From Capsicum annuum (lineage: Eukaryota; Streptophyta; Magnoliopsida; Solanales; Solanaceae): a stretch of 64,000 bases of DNA. Below are positions 46,604-57,790 of this stretch, piece by piece. Position 1 is the first letter of the stretch, and every line of letters starts with the position of its first letter. The stretch lies in NCBI RefSeq assembly GCF_002878395.1, contig NC_061119.1:41319285-41383284 (forward strand). Reading direction: 5' to 3'. Under the pieces are notes generated by a model that was given only the letters and a program-made list of their open reading frames with translations, had not been told where the DNA came from and made no database searches. The position numbers and the translations under genes are program-made.

Positions 46604-46920
46604 TAATTTGAATATAGTTGGCTCCTAATTCAACTTACCATGTTTTTCCTTTTTTCACCCAACTTGCCATGCTTAGACTTGCATTGTGTGACGTTAATAT
46701 TGTGATTACTAATAAGATTAATTTAATAAATATATTTCTAATAAAACAAATTTAAGGGGTCTATTAAGTCATTATGGACGAAGTAATATGAAACGAAGGG
46801 AGTATCACAAAAATTATAAATCTACAAGTGAATTCATAATTTGTACTATATAATTGACTCCTAATGCAGCTTGCCGTGTTTTTCCTTTTTTCCACCCCAC
46901 TTGCCCTGCTTGATTCGCAT
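46594..46920. repeat. Diverged direct repeat of about 88 bp flanking a MITE end
   Basis: The segment GAATTCATAATTTG...CTCCTAATTCAACTTACCATG (46600-46680) recurs at 46831-46920 as GAATTCATAATTTG...CTCCTAATGCAGCTTGCCGTG. Between them is AT-rich sequence ending ATGAAACGAAGGGAGTAT, the right end of a Stowaway-type MITE with no visible left end. Confidence 0.65.
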
Positions 46921-47145
46921 ACAAAGATCCTTTATTCTTTTAGAATATCTTGAGGTTTATTCCAACCCCTAATTTTGTTTTCTTGCCCAAAATAAAACAC
47001 AACTAGCTCAACTAGCCCATATGGTGATATAGTTTTCCCTATCCCAAATCATGCAAAGTACCAAATTCTCAATGGACAAACTAAACACATTGCATCTACT
47101 CAAAAGATGGAGGTAATTGGAAATTTTTACAAATTGTACATTTGG
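46921..47145. other. Unassigned spacer
   Basis: AT-rich sequence with no recognised gene or element, between the direct repeat and the Au-type SINE. Confidence 0.4.
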
Positions 47146-47149
47146 CTCG

Positions 47150-47300
47150 ACACAATTGGTGAGTTACTGCCATATAACCAAGAGGTCAAGAGTAGGAAAT
47201 GTGGAAGTAACCTCTTGTGATGCAAGGTAAAACTATGTACAATAAACCCTTGTGGTTTACCCCTTCTAGTGAAAATTGGGTGCACTAGGCTGCCCTTTAT
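47150..47300 (+). mobile_element. Au-type SINE
   Basis: The body pattern GAGTTACTGCCATATAACC, AGCCTCTTG-like CCTCTTGTGATGCAAGGTAA, ACAATAAACCCTTGTGG and the 3' end GTGCACTAGGCTGCCCTTTAT follow the Au SINE consensus found in many angiosperms. The tRNA-like B box is degraded (GGTCAAGAGTAGG). It lies downstream of the carrier gene. Confidence 0.7.
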
Positions 47301-47937
47301 TTCACAAAAAGAATAGTGGATGCAAGATGATCTTGTAATCTTATTCAAACATCTTCCCTGAGACTTTGATCTCCTTGAAATGCTCAGCCAGATACAATTC
47401 AACAAGAATCAAATGGTCTACATAAACAAATTGCTTTTTGCAACAAGCAACCAAATGAACAAACTTAAAAGAATCCTCTTCAATTACAATTGTCAAGCAG
47501 TACTATGAAATACTCGATTGATCCTTACAATATCTTGAAGGAATTAGCCTAGAACTTAGCCAAAGGAAGTACTAGATAAAAATTAAAATGGGAAAGACAA
47601 TGGAAAATAAGAAAAAAAGGTTCCCACAAACAAAACTGTATGGGTGATACAATCATCAAAGATGATAAATAGAAGGTAAAAATCCTAAGAATTAACCAGC
47701 CTAAATATCTAGAAATACAATTGATGTGGGACACAAGTGATTTTTCAAAGGCTATACAACAAAAAAAAACAAGTCAAACAGCAGCAACCACAAAATTTGC
47801 CACCGCGAGAACGAAAATTATCTCATTTTATACTAATAATAATTACCATACTTCCTGACTAGGTAACTCAAAACAAAACTGAACCTTGTGGCTTGTTTTA
47901 TCAGAAAAAAAACTGGACGAGTGCAGAACTGAAAGCG

Positions 47938-50900
47938 TCAAAAATCAAAAGGCCCTTGCGATAGAAGCTTCTTCAGTGTCTCGTATGTCATGAACACAAT
48001 TCCCACGCTAGGAACGACTTTGTAGTATTCGGGCAGTATTCCTCTGTACAAGCCACGGAACCCTTCAGTTCGGATTATGTGCTTAAACATACCCATTATA
48101 CCAGTGTTGTACACATGTGCACGTCCTCCTGCTCCTTCCAACTGCTTTCTTCGCCTCACAAGATCCAAAGGGAAAGTAGCTGCATATTATCAAGAATAAA
48201 ACAGAGCAATTAACAACTGCAACTGCATACAAATGTACTACGTAGTTTCACTTATAACCACGCTGTTCCCTACATTCCTCAATATAATTTTACGCACTGG
48301 CAGCTATACTCAAAGAGTTCTTCACTCAAACTGGTATAATTTTCAGCTAAGACAAGAAACATAACAAAGACTTCATATATTCTGATCGTAATAAAAAATA
48401 AGCTAAAGTTATTGATACAAATTACTCACCAGTGGAAGATGCAATTCCTGAGAGACTTCCACAAGCAAGACTGACTGCAATAGAAGGATCATCGGGCCTG
48501 AAAGAAACAGAAAATGAAACACAAGATGAAGTTAGACAAGAATGACAGAATGCCTACCAATAGGGTAAGCTCTTAAGACGTGACAGCACTTACCTGTGTA
48601 TTTGCCAGTAAGATCTCAAAGCCTCGTAGACGGAAAAGCTTATTGCTATACTAGGTCCAACACCCTGCGACAAGCAAACACCTAATTAGCATTGTAAATT
48701 TCTTTTTCTTTTTCAGATGAAGCCAACGACTGATCAACATATATGAAAGGGAGAGCAAAAAGGCATACCAGTAATGTAGCACCAAGCCCTTTGTACAACC
48801 CAAAAAAGCCTTCATCTCTGCAAATGGTACGAAGAGAATGACAGATTCCCTGATAGTATATGGCATTCCTCTGCAAAGTTTTGAAAGAACCAGCTAAATG
48901 AAATGCTAAATACATATTTGTGCAACAAAAAAAAAATAGCCACAATCTACGAAACTTGAAGAACCAGTTCAATGAAATGCTTAAGTCATACTTGTGGAAT
49001 AAATAAAAAGCCACAATCAACTCAATTAGAGTGGAAGCTGCCTGTTTTTATGTGGTCCACATGCATAGAGACAAGCATAACAGATAAGAAGCATGACATC
49101 TGACAAGTATATGGACCATCTATTATCTAAGGACGACAACAGCTTGATGCACCACTAGTCAAACAAGACAGGAAACCAAGATATATTTCGAGGTATAAAA
49201 CTAGAATACCCTGCTCTACTGTTCAAGTGATCAACGATACCTAGAAAACACTGGAATATATTTATACCTGTGCAGCTAATCTTGTTCTGACAAGATCCAA
49301 CGGGTAGGTGGCAGCAGCTGCAGTTATTCCCGCCAATCCACCACCAACAAAGTGCACAAAAATATCCGCACCTGCATGCCGCCCTTTACCATCCAGACCA
49401 GGAATTGATTTCAATAGCTGCCAACATAATAATTTTCAGAAAAGATCGGAACATGCAAGCTGAAAGAAACAATTTGTGCCAAACTTTATATAGTTAAAAT
49501 AATGTCAGAAAGTACTCACACTCTTGTAATGTTCATAAGCATAGAAATTGACCGACGAATAAGGAAGCCTGTGAGCAATAGTGACCAGATTCCCCTTCCA
49601 AAAAGCTCTGAATCCTTCTTCATTGACAATACGCACTGCCTCACGACATATACTGGGCTTGGTCAATACTGCAATATCTGAATGCATACCTTGAACCTAC
49701 AAATTGAGAACTTTCATACAGGGAATTGAACAGAATATTAAGGAAAAAAATTGATGGCGCATCACTATAATTTTATTTTTGACAAGTCAAAGCTCTTGGG
49801 TTATTACTTATGTTTCATTTAATCATATGGACGTGGGGAGTTCACTTGGTCAATTCCGGAGGCAGCAAACAAAACACTAGGTTATTTCTTCCTATTTGTC
49901 CAATCCTTGGTGGAAAAAGTTGCTTGGTATGGTGGTGTAGCAGGCACCTCGTAGAATTAGTTGAGGTGTGCACAAGGTACCTCCTAGAATTAGTTGAAGT
50001 CACACCAATGTTAATTCTCGAGTGCAGCAAAAATAAACAACTGATAACAAGCTTTTTAATCTCGTATAGCACGTAGTAATAAATTAAACAAAAAGAGAAG
50101 CATTATCCCTCACTACGTTATTGCTACTCGTAATTTCACTGACTATCAATATCAAACCATTTGATGAATTCAAAATCTTTCCAATTTCCATTAATCCAAG
50201 AAATTGACGTAAGTGCTCCCCATAAAGAGAAAAAATTTAGAAAATACTCAACCTTTTCAACCCTAAATCTCATCAACCACTTAATTATATAATTTACAGC
50301 CTGTTGGGAGATTTATAATTTTTAACTTTTTTTTTTTTTAACTTTGTCATTAAAACAAGTGCTTAAAGCATTTTTTTCATCTAACCCAAACACTATAAAT
50401 AAAAGTGCTTAAGAGCTATTTTAGCGTAAAAACACCTAAATAAGCCAATTCAAAGCACTTAAAATATAAAATCAACTAATAATAAAGTCCTTCCAGAGCC
50501 CAACCTTTAAACTTTAGTACCCTTATGTTAACAGACAGAAGAATGTGTATTCTTCTATCGAATCATTCTTTTCCTCAAATAACTCCAATCCCCATATATC
50601 CTAATTTCTATTTATCTGTCTAAATCTTAACTAAGAATGAAATAAACCCAAATAGATAACAACAACAACAACATATCCCGGGATTACCACGGGTATGTTG
50701 TTGTTGCTACGTTATTGCTACTCACATTTTTCTTTGACTATCAATATGCCCAGACCCTGGCTTATGGAACTACATCAGGTTTGTTATTGTTGTCATTGTT
50801 ATCATTATCAAACCGTTTGACGACTTCAAAATCTTGTAGGCCCAAGTTTCATTTTCTAAGAAATTGACACAAGTCCAACCCATAAAGAGAACAAATTTAG

Positions 50901-52219
50901 AAAAGATTCACCCTTTTCAACCCTGTGTCTCACCAGCTACTTAACTATATGGTTAAATCAGCTAATTACAAAATCCTTCCAGAGCCTAAGCTTTAAACTT
51001 TAGTACCCTAAATTATGTTGACTGACAGAAAATCGAGTATTCCTCTTTCAATTCATTCTTGTCCTCTAAAAACTCCAATTCCCATGTACCCTAATTTCTA
51101 TCTTTCCGTCAGAATCTTAACTAAGAACGAAATAATAAAACAAATAGGACACAGACAACTCATACAGTGGTAGTGAACAAGGACAATATACCCAGTGTAA
51201 TCCCACAAGAAATGTACTCCTTATTATGTTAAACAGACGAAAAAGTCGAGTTCATTCTCATCCTCTAAGAACTCTCCCCATGTATCCTAATTGCTATTTT
51301 TCCATCTAAATCTTAACTAAGAATGAAATAACCCAAATTAAACGAACAGGACATAGACTCCTCATTCAGTGGCAGTCAAAAACAACAACATACCCTATGT
51401 AACCCCACAAGCGGGGCTAGCTAATACAGAATAATAGCCAACAGAAAATCTAACAACTCCAGTACCCATGTATCCCAATGTCTAAATCTTAACTAAGAAT
51501 GAAATTGACCCAAATAAATCAAATAGGATATAGAGTACTCATACGGTGGTAGTCGACTATATAAAATCATACAAAAGAAAAAAACACTAGGTGATTTCTT
51601 TCCATTTGTCCTAGTCTAGCCTTGGCGGACAGAGTTATTAGCTACCTAGCTGGTGGGAGGGAGGTGACAAGTATCCCATAGAATTAGTCAAGGTGTGCAA
51701 ATGCAGACCCAGACACCCTGGTTACCAAAATCTACACACTCCTTCTCTTATTATAATTAGAAACAATTTAACTTTAAAATTATTCTTTTACCCTTAATAA
51801 AATAATTTGTAGCCACACAATTATCTAAGCACTGTTTTAGACCACAAATTTCAAAATCATTTCCCTTTTTCTTAAAACATCATGTCAAGTCAAAGGGTGC
51901 CATAGGACAACGAAGAACAAGAACGGAAACTTCGAAAAACAAGAAAAGCAAAATAAACTTGTGGGGACAAGAGAAGAAGGAAAACCTGAAAAAGAATGGT
52001 GAGGCGGGCGAGGGGAGCAGTACAGGTTTTACTAAAAGCACCAGCAATACCACCAGCAAGAAGTTGTGGTACAGTACCAATCTGAGGTTGAGCCTGTGGC
52101 TGTTGCTGCTGTTGCCCTGTATGATAACAATGATGCTGCTGCTGTTGAAGATGTTGCTGTTGTGGCTTTTGAGGTTGTTGTAAAAGCTTTCTTGCACCAC
52201 CTTCTACTCTTGCTTCCAT
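47938..52219 (-). CDS. Mitochondrial carrier (SLC25-type) protein, seven exons, 347 residues
   Basis: Exons on the minus strand are 52219-51986, 49696-49520, 49417-49268, 48870-48769, 48664-48594, 48497-48430 and 48179-47938. All have GT/AG borders and their phases agree. The ATG context is AAAAATGG. Three carrier repeats are visible: GGIAGAFSKTCTAPLARLTI (residues 56-75), GGGLAGITAAAATYPLDLVR with the PxDxxR motif at 176-181, and CGSLSGIASS...FPLDLVRRR with the motif at 271-276. FWKGN, LYKGLGATLL and LYRGILPEYYKVVPSVGI are the usual matrix-helix and later motifs. Residues 14-46 are glutamine-rich (18 of 33). The protein should sit in the inner mitochondrial membrane with six helices. It resembles the Arabidopsis At3g53940/At3g55640 group; the substrate is unknown. 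Repeat 1 has PLARLT in place of PxD/E, as I recall for that group. Confidence 0.93.
48883..49020 (-). repeat. Tandem duplication of about 70 bp in intron 3
   Basis: Two neighbouring imperfect copies (about 48883-48952 and 48955-49020) share the order GAACCAG, TGAAATGCT, TTGTG, AATAAA and AGCCACAATC. They lie inside the intron between exons 3 and 4 of the carrier gene and do not touch its splice sites. Confidence 0.7.
49868..50010 (+). mobile_element. TS-type SINE fragment in carrier intron 1
   Basis: AACACTAGGTTATTTCTTCC and CTTGGTGGAAAAAGTTGCTTGG match the central part of the TS SINE. The closing segment (CACCTCGTAGAATTAGTTGAG) is present twice, at about 49946 and 49978, suggesting a small internal duplication. 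The tRNA-like 5' end is missing or unrecognisable. Confidence 0.65.
50112..51545. repeat. Four diverged tandem cassettes in carrier intron 1
   Basis: The landmark CTTAACTAAGAATGAAAT recurs near 50625, 51113, 51312 and 51489, each time after a CCCATGTATCCTAAT-like segment. The first two cassettes are long (about 480 bp) and share TACGTTATTGCTACTC, CATAAAGAGAA and CTTTAAACTTTAGTACCC. The last two are short (about 180-195 bp). Each is followed by sequence like the tail of a TS SINE (CAACAACATACCC, CCCACAAG). The arrangement suggests successive intronic duplications. Confidence 0.75.
50299..50470. mobile_element. MITE-like insertion in the first intron cassette
   Basis: The first cassette contains about 170 bp (CCTGTTGGGAGATTTATAAT to GCACTTAAAATATAAA) that the second cassette lacks. 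The inserted piece has complementary AAGTGCTTAA and CAAAGCACTTAA words, like the element at 33442, so it is probably a MITE that arrived after the cassettes duplicated. Confidence 0.5.
51578..51735 (+). mobile_element. TS-type SINE, 5'-truncated, in carrier intron 1
   Basis: AACACTAGGTGATTTCTTTCC, CCTTGGCGGACAGAGTTA, GGTGGGAGGGAGGTGACAAG, GTATCCCATAGAATTAGTCA and CAGACCCAGACACC follow the TS SINE order. The pol III promoter end is absent. Confidence 0.75.
52080..52180 (-). repeat. CAA/CAG microsatellite encoding the glutamine-rich N-terminus
   Basis: Imperfect CAA/CAG repeats lie in exon 1 of the carrier and encode its glutamine-rich leader. Length variation between alleles is likely, as in other glutamine tracts. 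Confidence 0.8.
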
Positions 52220-52640
52220 TTTTCTTGATCCAATACCAAAACAGGTAAAAAAAAAAAAAGATATGTTTTCTTATAAGGTACAAATGTTACAATTGTGAAA
52301 TTGTAAGGAGTTGAATTATTTGATTTTGGTATTTGGTTTAAGGGTGGATTTATTTTTATTTATCTTGGAAGAGAGGAAATTGTTTGTTAAACCCTAGGGA
52401 GAACCCTTAGGAAGAAGGCTGGTTTGAAAGTGGTGCTCCTTGTTTTATGAGAAACTCTGTTGGTGTAATGACTTCTTTTTTCCATTTTTTTTTTTTTTTG
52501 GTTAAGGAGAATATTCTTTTGTTTGATCTCTTCTAATGCTATTGTTGAGTTTAAAGAGCTTAATTGGGTTGAGCTTCTGTTTTTGGACTTCAAATTGGAC
52601 CACTTAAACTAGGCCCGTTATAAATATGGGCTGCAAAAGA
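52220..52640 (-). promoter_or_regulatory. Probable promoter and 5' untranslated region of the carrier gene
   Basis: The stretch upstream of the ATG has a telo-box-like AAACCCTAG (plus strand 52389-52397) and TGGGCT/GGCCC words near 52607-52633, elements often found before plant genes for mitochondrial and ribosomal proteins. A weak TATA-like ATTTATAA lies near 52615-52625 on the minus strand. The transcription start is not known. Confidence 0.35.
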
Positions 52641-52666
52641 TCCATGGATAAGGGGAAATTTCATTT

Positions 52667-52821
52667 ATATAAAAAAGTAAATTGTTTATAACAAAAACAG
52701 CCAAGATTTTGTTTATTACTTAAAATAGTCATTATTCATAATCTATAATCTACATCTATGTCTATATCTATATCTATAATATATTAAAAGTGTGAATCAT
52801 TTATATAAAAAAGTAAATTGT
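52667..52821. repeat. Left copy of a duplicated AT-rich segment interrupted by the solo LTR
   Basis: The segment AACAAAAACAGCCAAGATTTT...TCTATAATATATTAAAAG (52698-52790) recurs at 55737-55830 just right of the solo LTR. The left copy is followed by a second TCATTTATATAAAAAAGTAA, so the LTR entered a tandem duplication. The repeated TCTATAATATATTAAAAG equals the start of the Helitron at 55814. Confidence 0.75.
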
Positions 52822-55731
52822 TGTAACGCCCCGAATTCTGAACCCCGGACGCTACACGATGCTTATGACCCTGAAGGACCACAAGCTAATCCATGATTGA
52901 TATCTGTAACTGAGCACTGAATAATATACTGTAAAATTGCAAAAAACTGGCGGAAACTTGCCATAAGGTTCAATACTTAAATAAAACTGAATAAAGTATA
53001 ATAATACCAAAACTAAAACAATTGTCTGAAAATACTCTAGTCTGAAAAAACCTCTAAACTATCTGAATAAGGAGTTGATGGGACAATCCCCCCAACTAAC
53101 TCCTTCTACTGAAATGCTAAATCTAATGGAATAGTAAAATAAGGAACATCCTCGAATGATGAGGACTCACTGCTAAGTCTACTACTGCTAGCTGAATCTG
53201 AACTGCTAAGAGTGCTCTGGATCCCGTGCTTTTGAACCTATGGCATAAAACACCATAGCGCAAGAGAAAAGTATGCGTCAGTACGTGAAAATATAATGGT
53301 ATGTTAGATGAGGTAAGGCTGAATGCAAAGGTTTACATACATAAACAATACTGACTAAATATCATGAGACTACTAAATCAGGATACATGCAAGAGTGCAT
53401 AAACTATAACTGAAATCGTAGTAAAATTGAATACCGAATCCTAATAACTGGATTTCTGATGTCTGAGTCTACTAATACTGATATCTGATTGATTGAAGTT
53501 GAGATCAGTCTTATCTAGCGGGTGATCTCTGAATCTGCTTATAATGAAAATCATTGACTTAATCTGAGATCAGTCCTATCTAGCAGGTGATCTCTGGATC
53601 TATGAACTATCTAAGTTTTTTACTGATCTAAGTGATTGTATCTGACAGTCCTGATTTCCATAATAATGATATGAGTTCTATTTTGAAGACTGAGACTGAA
53701 ACTGAGACTGTGAAAAGTAGTCATCTAACCTACATGCCCTGAATCTGAACTAGTTGGGTCCAACCTGTAACCCCAGCTGAAAGGGTGTCAATACCGTGCC
53801 ACAGATAAAGACAACTGCTGTGGAGTCGGTCCTAATCTAGCAGGTGACCCCTGCAATCAGTCCTGTACTAGTGGGTGATCCCTGAGTATACCAGTCCTAT
53901 CTAACAGGTGACATCTCATAACCTACGCTGGCTACGTAGTTCTGGAACTTAGGGATTGCTTCTAGGGATCTCAGTCCTATCTTAAGGGTGAGCCCCTATC
54001 TCTAGGCTCGCTCGGTGCTGAGTCCTACTCCCAACTGAATAACACTAAACTGATTCACTAATTCATGCTAGGCCTGACTGAGCTGTTACTGATCGTACTG
54101 TTTAACTAAACTGAACTGAGTTACTGAGTTTCATAGACTGACGAAAAACTACTGAATTCTGTTAACTGGCTAAATACTACTGAGTTCTGAATCAATTACT
54201 AAGCTGAGTTGGACTAATAATGAGATTATTGAGTTTTCCTAAGTCATGAAGCTGACAGAGTTCTACTGAATACTGTAACTGACTGAGAATGCTATTGATC
54301 GTGACGTGACTGAGAGTACTATAACTGACACTGGCTCTAGGCACAGCTAAATTGTTAGGTATTAAATGCCCCCAGGACTCGATAGCATAAAGTAAAGTAT
54401 AACAATTCTTGAATAATATGTCAATCGTCTATCATTTGCAATACAATCATTGAAGCATCTTTTCAAATATTTGCAGTCATAAACTTGTAGACATATGGGC
54501 ATGCATACTATTGTCTCATTATTCATTCACCTAAGCCTTTCAACAAACACTTAACATACAGTAACTTGTACACAAATGGGGATTTCATATTAACATGCTA
54601 TAATGGCACTACTTCATTCACCTAGGCATTTAATCAAACATATGGGGAGCATGCTTTGCTTATACAACACATATTACATCTAAATAATGTGGCTGCATCA
54701 ATCAACATGCAATTTGAAGGGTTTATCATGAATATCATGTAAGTCATCACATACTAGGATCAAAGTTTGCAACTTGTAATCTAGAACATGAATTATATCC
54801 CAACAACAACATAAACATGAACTTCAATTCAATCATAATCATGAAAATCATAAATACACAATCTTTATAATTCAAAAGGATTCTTGAGCTTCATGGGTGG
54901 AAGAAACCTATGAATCAACATCTAGCATACCTTGGTTCTTGATTTGGAGAGGATTGACGGTGAATTTCTTGAGAATTGAATCTTGAATTAAAACCCTAGT
55001 TGTTTTTATCGTATTGCTCTTAGTTGATGAACTTCAGATGTTAATAGGATTATAATGTTATTAGGACCTATTAATTTCATAAGTATAAGTTTAGGAACGT
55101 GTAAGGATTGTCAAAAGACTTAGTTGCCCTCAAAATAACTCAAAAACGGAGTATTTACGTCACTTAGGCCATAAGGTATGCGCCGCATTGCCCATCGCCT
55201 AAGCTAGGTTGGGCGGCGCATTTCCCATCGCCTAAGTTAGGCTGGGCGGCGCCTAACCCATTGCCTAAGCTGGGTTGGGCGGCGCATAAACTATGGCGTA
55301 ACCATTCCAGTAGCCTTAGACGATTTGCTAGGCAACGTACTCCACTTTGCAAAGCCATAACTTTTCACTCGGTGGTTAGATTTTGGCAAAATTGGTATCA
55401 TTGGAAAGCTAATTCGATTCTCTACAATTTTATGGGTCTAAATATGACAAAATACCATATATATATATATATATATATATATATCAATTTATACTCGTTT
55501 AAATATGACCCTTGCCAAATTAAACACTAAAACTTGATGGATTCGAAAGCTCTTAGCTTGAATTACTTGAGGGGACTCTTATGAGCACGTTTAACACATC
55601 ATAAGCTCTCCTTTCACTAGAATACTCATTGTAAGTCATGTACTCAAATATGAATTACAAGATTAGAGGTTTCATACGTAAGATCAACGGTTCATTTTCT
55701 AGCTTAGAAATAAATGGGGTATTACAATTGT
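52817..55731 (-). mobile_element. Solo LTR (2905 bp) of a Ty3/gypsy element, minus orientation
   Basis: The LTR (52822-55726) reads TGTAATACCCC to GGGGCGTTACA on the minus strand and is flanked by perfect attgt duplications (52817-52821 and 55727-55731). No internal region remains. It belongs to the same broad LTR family as 1323-3903 and 5253-7385, as judged by the shared stretch around 53750-54030 and by its dense CTGA words. It carries a three-unit 33-bp repeat (55181-55279) and an AT microsatellite (55457-55484). Confidence 0.85.
55181..55285. repeat. 33-bp GC-rich repeat, three units, inside the solo LTR
   Basis: CGGCGC-type starts lie at 55181, 55214, 55247 and 55280, exactly 33 bp apart. 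Each unit carries CCCATCGCCTAAGCTAGGTTGGG with small changes. On the minus strand this gives an 11-residue peptide repeat (CAAQPSLGNGL-like), but it lies in an LTR and is unlikely to be a protein. Confidence 0.85.
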
Positions 55732-55813
55732 TTACAACAAAAACAGCCAAGATTTTATTTATTTATTAAAATAGTCATTATTCATAATTTATAATCTATA
55801 TCTGTATCTATAA

Positions 55814-57144
55814 TCTATAATATATTAAAAGTATGAAGACCCTTAGAAAAATGAATCGGACTTTTTGCCCTTCATTAAAAGACTTGCTTTGGATAAAATT
55901 ATCTTTTCACCATTATTTATTATAATATTAAATATTGACTATGATACATATATGAGAAGTCAACAACAACAACAAACCCAGTGTATTCCCACCTAGTGGG
56001 GTCTGGGGGGTAAGATGTACGCAGTCCATACCTCTACCTCTGATGAAGTAGAAAGGTTGTTTCTGATAGACCCCCGGCTCACATATATGAGAAGTAAAAC
56101 TCCTAAATTTAGACAAAATCCTCAACTAATCCTAATTCTACCCAAAATCCACCATCCTAATTTAACCCCAAATCCTAATATATAACTCCTACATCTCTAT
56201 ACTATATTAATTATTTATTTTGAATCAATAAACATGCGGCACAAACATTTTTTATTTTGGTTTAGTTTAGATACAATATTTGCCGTAGAAAAAAAATCAG
56301 GTTTGGCTTTAGTATTCTTTATTATTCTTTTCTCTTTTTATTTCTTTTAGTTATTAAATTTAAAGATTATATATGAAGTATACAAAATCAACAATTCACA
56401 ATAGATTTTCTCTTTTTGATAATTTTTTGTATTTCTTTTTTAGTTGAATTTTTTTAATCAGAATATCGAATGAAACAAGTATATTGCCACTGAATGAAGA
56501 AATCAAAGGTTACATTAATTTTACATGCTATTTACTTTTTTTAAATTTTAGGTTTACATGTAATTTGATTTCATTTCTATAACATAAAGTAAACAACTTT
56601 TATAGAACCCAAAAAAAAACAAATGCAACTTTTGGAAACCATATTATATATTATGATTACATTTTTTTATGAGACACTATTTGTATTATTTCTCTGGATC
56701 CATGTTACGAATTAAATTTTAAAATTAAGAATGAAGTGTACAGAAAGAGTATGATTATATTTGAAGTGGTAGAAAAGATATACAGATTATTTGATCAAGA
56801 AGAGGGATTGAAATGATATGAAATTTACAGGTCAAATTTCTCACTTCTACAATAAAACTAAGTTAAATTGCATAACTTTATGGATTAACAAGCACTAACC
56901 ATCGACTTACTAAAGCTATACTGTAATTTAAGGATTGTCGATGTATTTCACCTATCCTATTTATATTTTCGATATTTATAAATATTATATAAACAATTGA
57001 ATAAATTCTTCATCTTTAGACCTTCAACAATGTTTAATTTAATTATTGTACTCATTTTTATTATTTAAATAAATATCGTATTTAGTGTAGCATATGAACT
57101 CATTAAAATGATGTACACGCGTGAGGCGCGTACACCTGAACTAG
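55814..57144 (+). mobile_element. Non-autonomous Helitron (1331 bp)
   Basis: It starts TCTATAATATATTAAAAG after an A and ends with a hairpin (GTACACGCG-TGAG-GCGCGTAC), seven more bases and CTAG before T, the canonical Helitron ends and A/T insertion site. There is no Rep/helicase gene, so it relied on other elements. A SINE fragment (55961-56080) lies inside. A decayed relative is at 35535-36438. Confidence 0.85.
55946..56095 (-). mobile_element. TS-type SINE/LINE tail insertion with perfect 15-bp duplications
   Basis: The insert (55961-56080, 5'-truncated) starts CAACAACAACAAC in plus coordinates, the TTG-repeat tail, and contains CCCAGTGTATTCCCACCTAG, GGGGTCTGGGG and TGTACGCAGTCCATACC. The flanks 55946-55960 and 56081-56095 are identical 15-mers (ACATATATGAGAAGT). 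It inserted into the Helitron. Confidence 0.85.
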
Positions 57145-57300
57145 TTGCTTAAAATGACGGTTAGACCATTTTCTTCCTTTTTATTTTTTTCAATGGTAAT
57201 CTTTAAAAAAACACTTTTTTGTTGTTTTTTTTTTGTTGCATTTTTTATTTAAGAAACTTTGTCACTTTTTTTTTTTATAAAATTTTTTCGTGCAACTTTT
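57145..57300. other. T-rich spacer
   Basis: Runs of T with no gene, between the Helitron and the AT-rich minisatellite. Confidence 0.4.
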
Positions 57301-57790
57301 TGTCATATATCAATATTGTATAAATGGTATATAAATATGTATATATAATGTACAAATAGTTATGTAGTGTATATGTAATGTATCGATATTGGATAAATAG
57401 TTCCATAGTGTATATGTAATGTATCTATATTGCATAAATAATGCACAAACATATATCGACATTGTATTAATGGCGAATACATATTTATCGATAATATATA
57501 AATAGTGTATAAATACATATATATCAATATTGTATATAAGTTATGTAAAGTGTTGATATTGTATAAATGATGTATAAACATGTATTGATATTTTAAAAAT
57601 GGTGTTAAATATATGTATATGATATATAAATAGTTATGTAGTGTGTGTAATATATTAATATTGTATAAATGGTATATAAATGTATCTCTATTTTGTATAA
57701 ATACATATATAATGTATTAATATGTGTAAATGGTGTATGAACATGTATATATGATATATAATTATGTACCGAAGATGTATATGCATACAC
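57300..57790. repeat. Degenerate AT-rich minisatellite
   Basis: Variants of ATCAATATTGTATAAATGGTGTATAAA and TATATGTAATGTATC recur many times with irregular spacing of about 40-60 bp. The tyrosine- and isoleucine-rich open frames here are by-products. Confidence 0.7.

Noticed and set aside
48651..49020. Separate minus-strand open frames overlapping carrier exon 4
   Set aside because: They are exon 4 read through its introns or in other frames; the spliced carrier gene explains the conserved part.
57360..57790. Tyrosine- and isoleucine-rich open frames
   Set aside because: They are produced by the AT-rich minisatellite.
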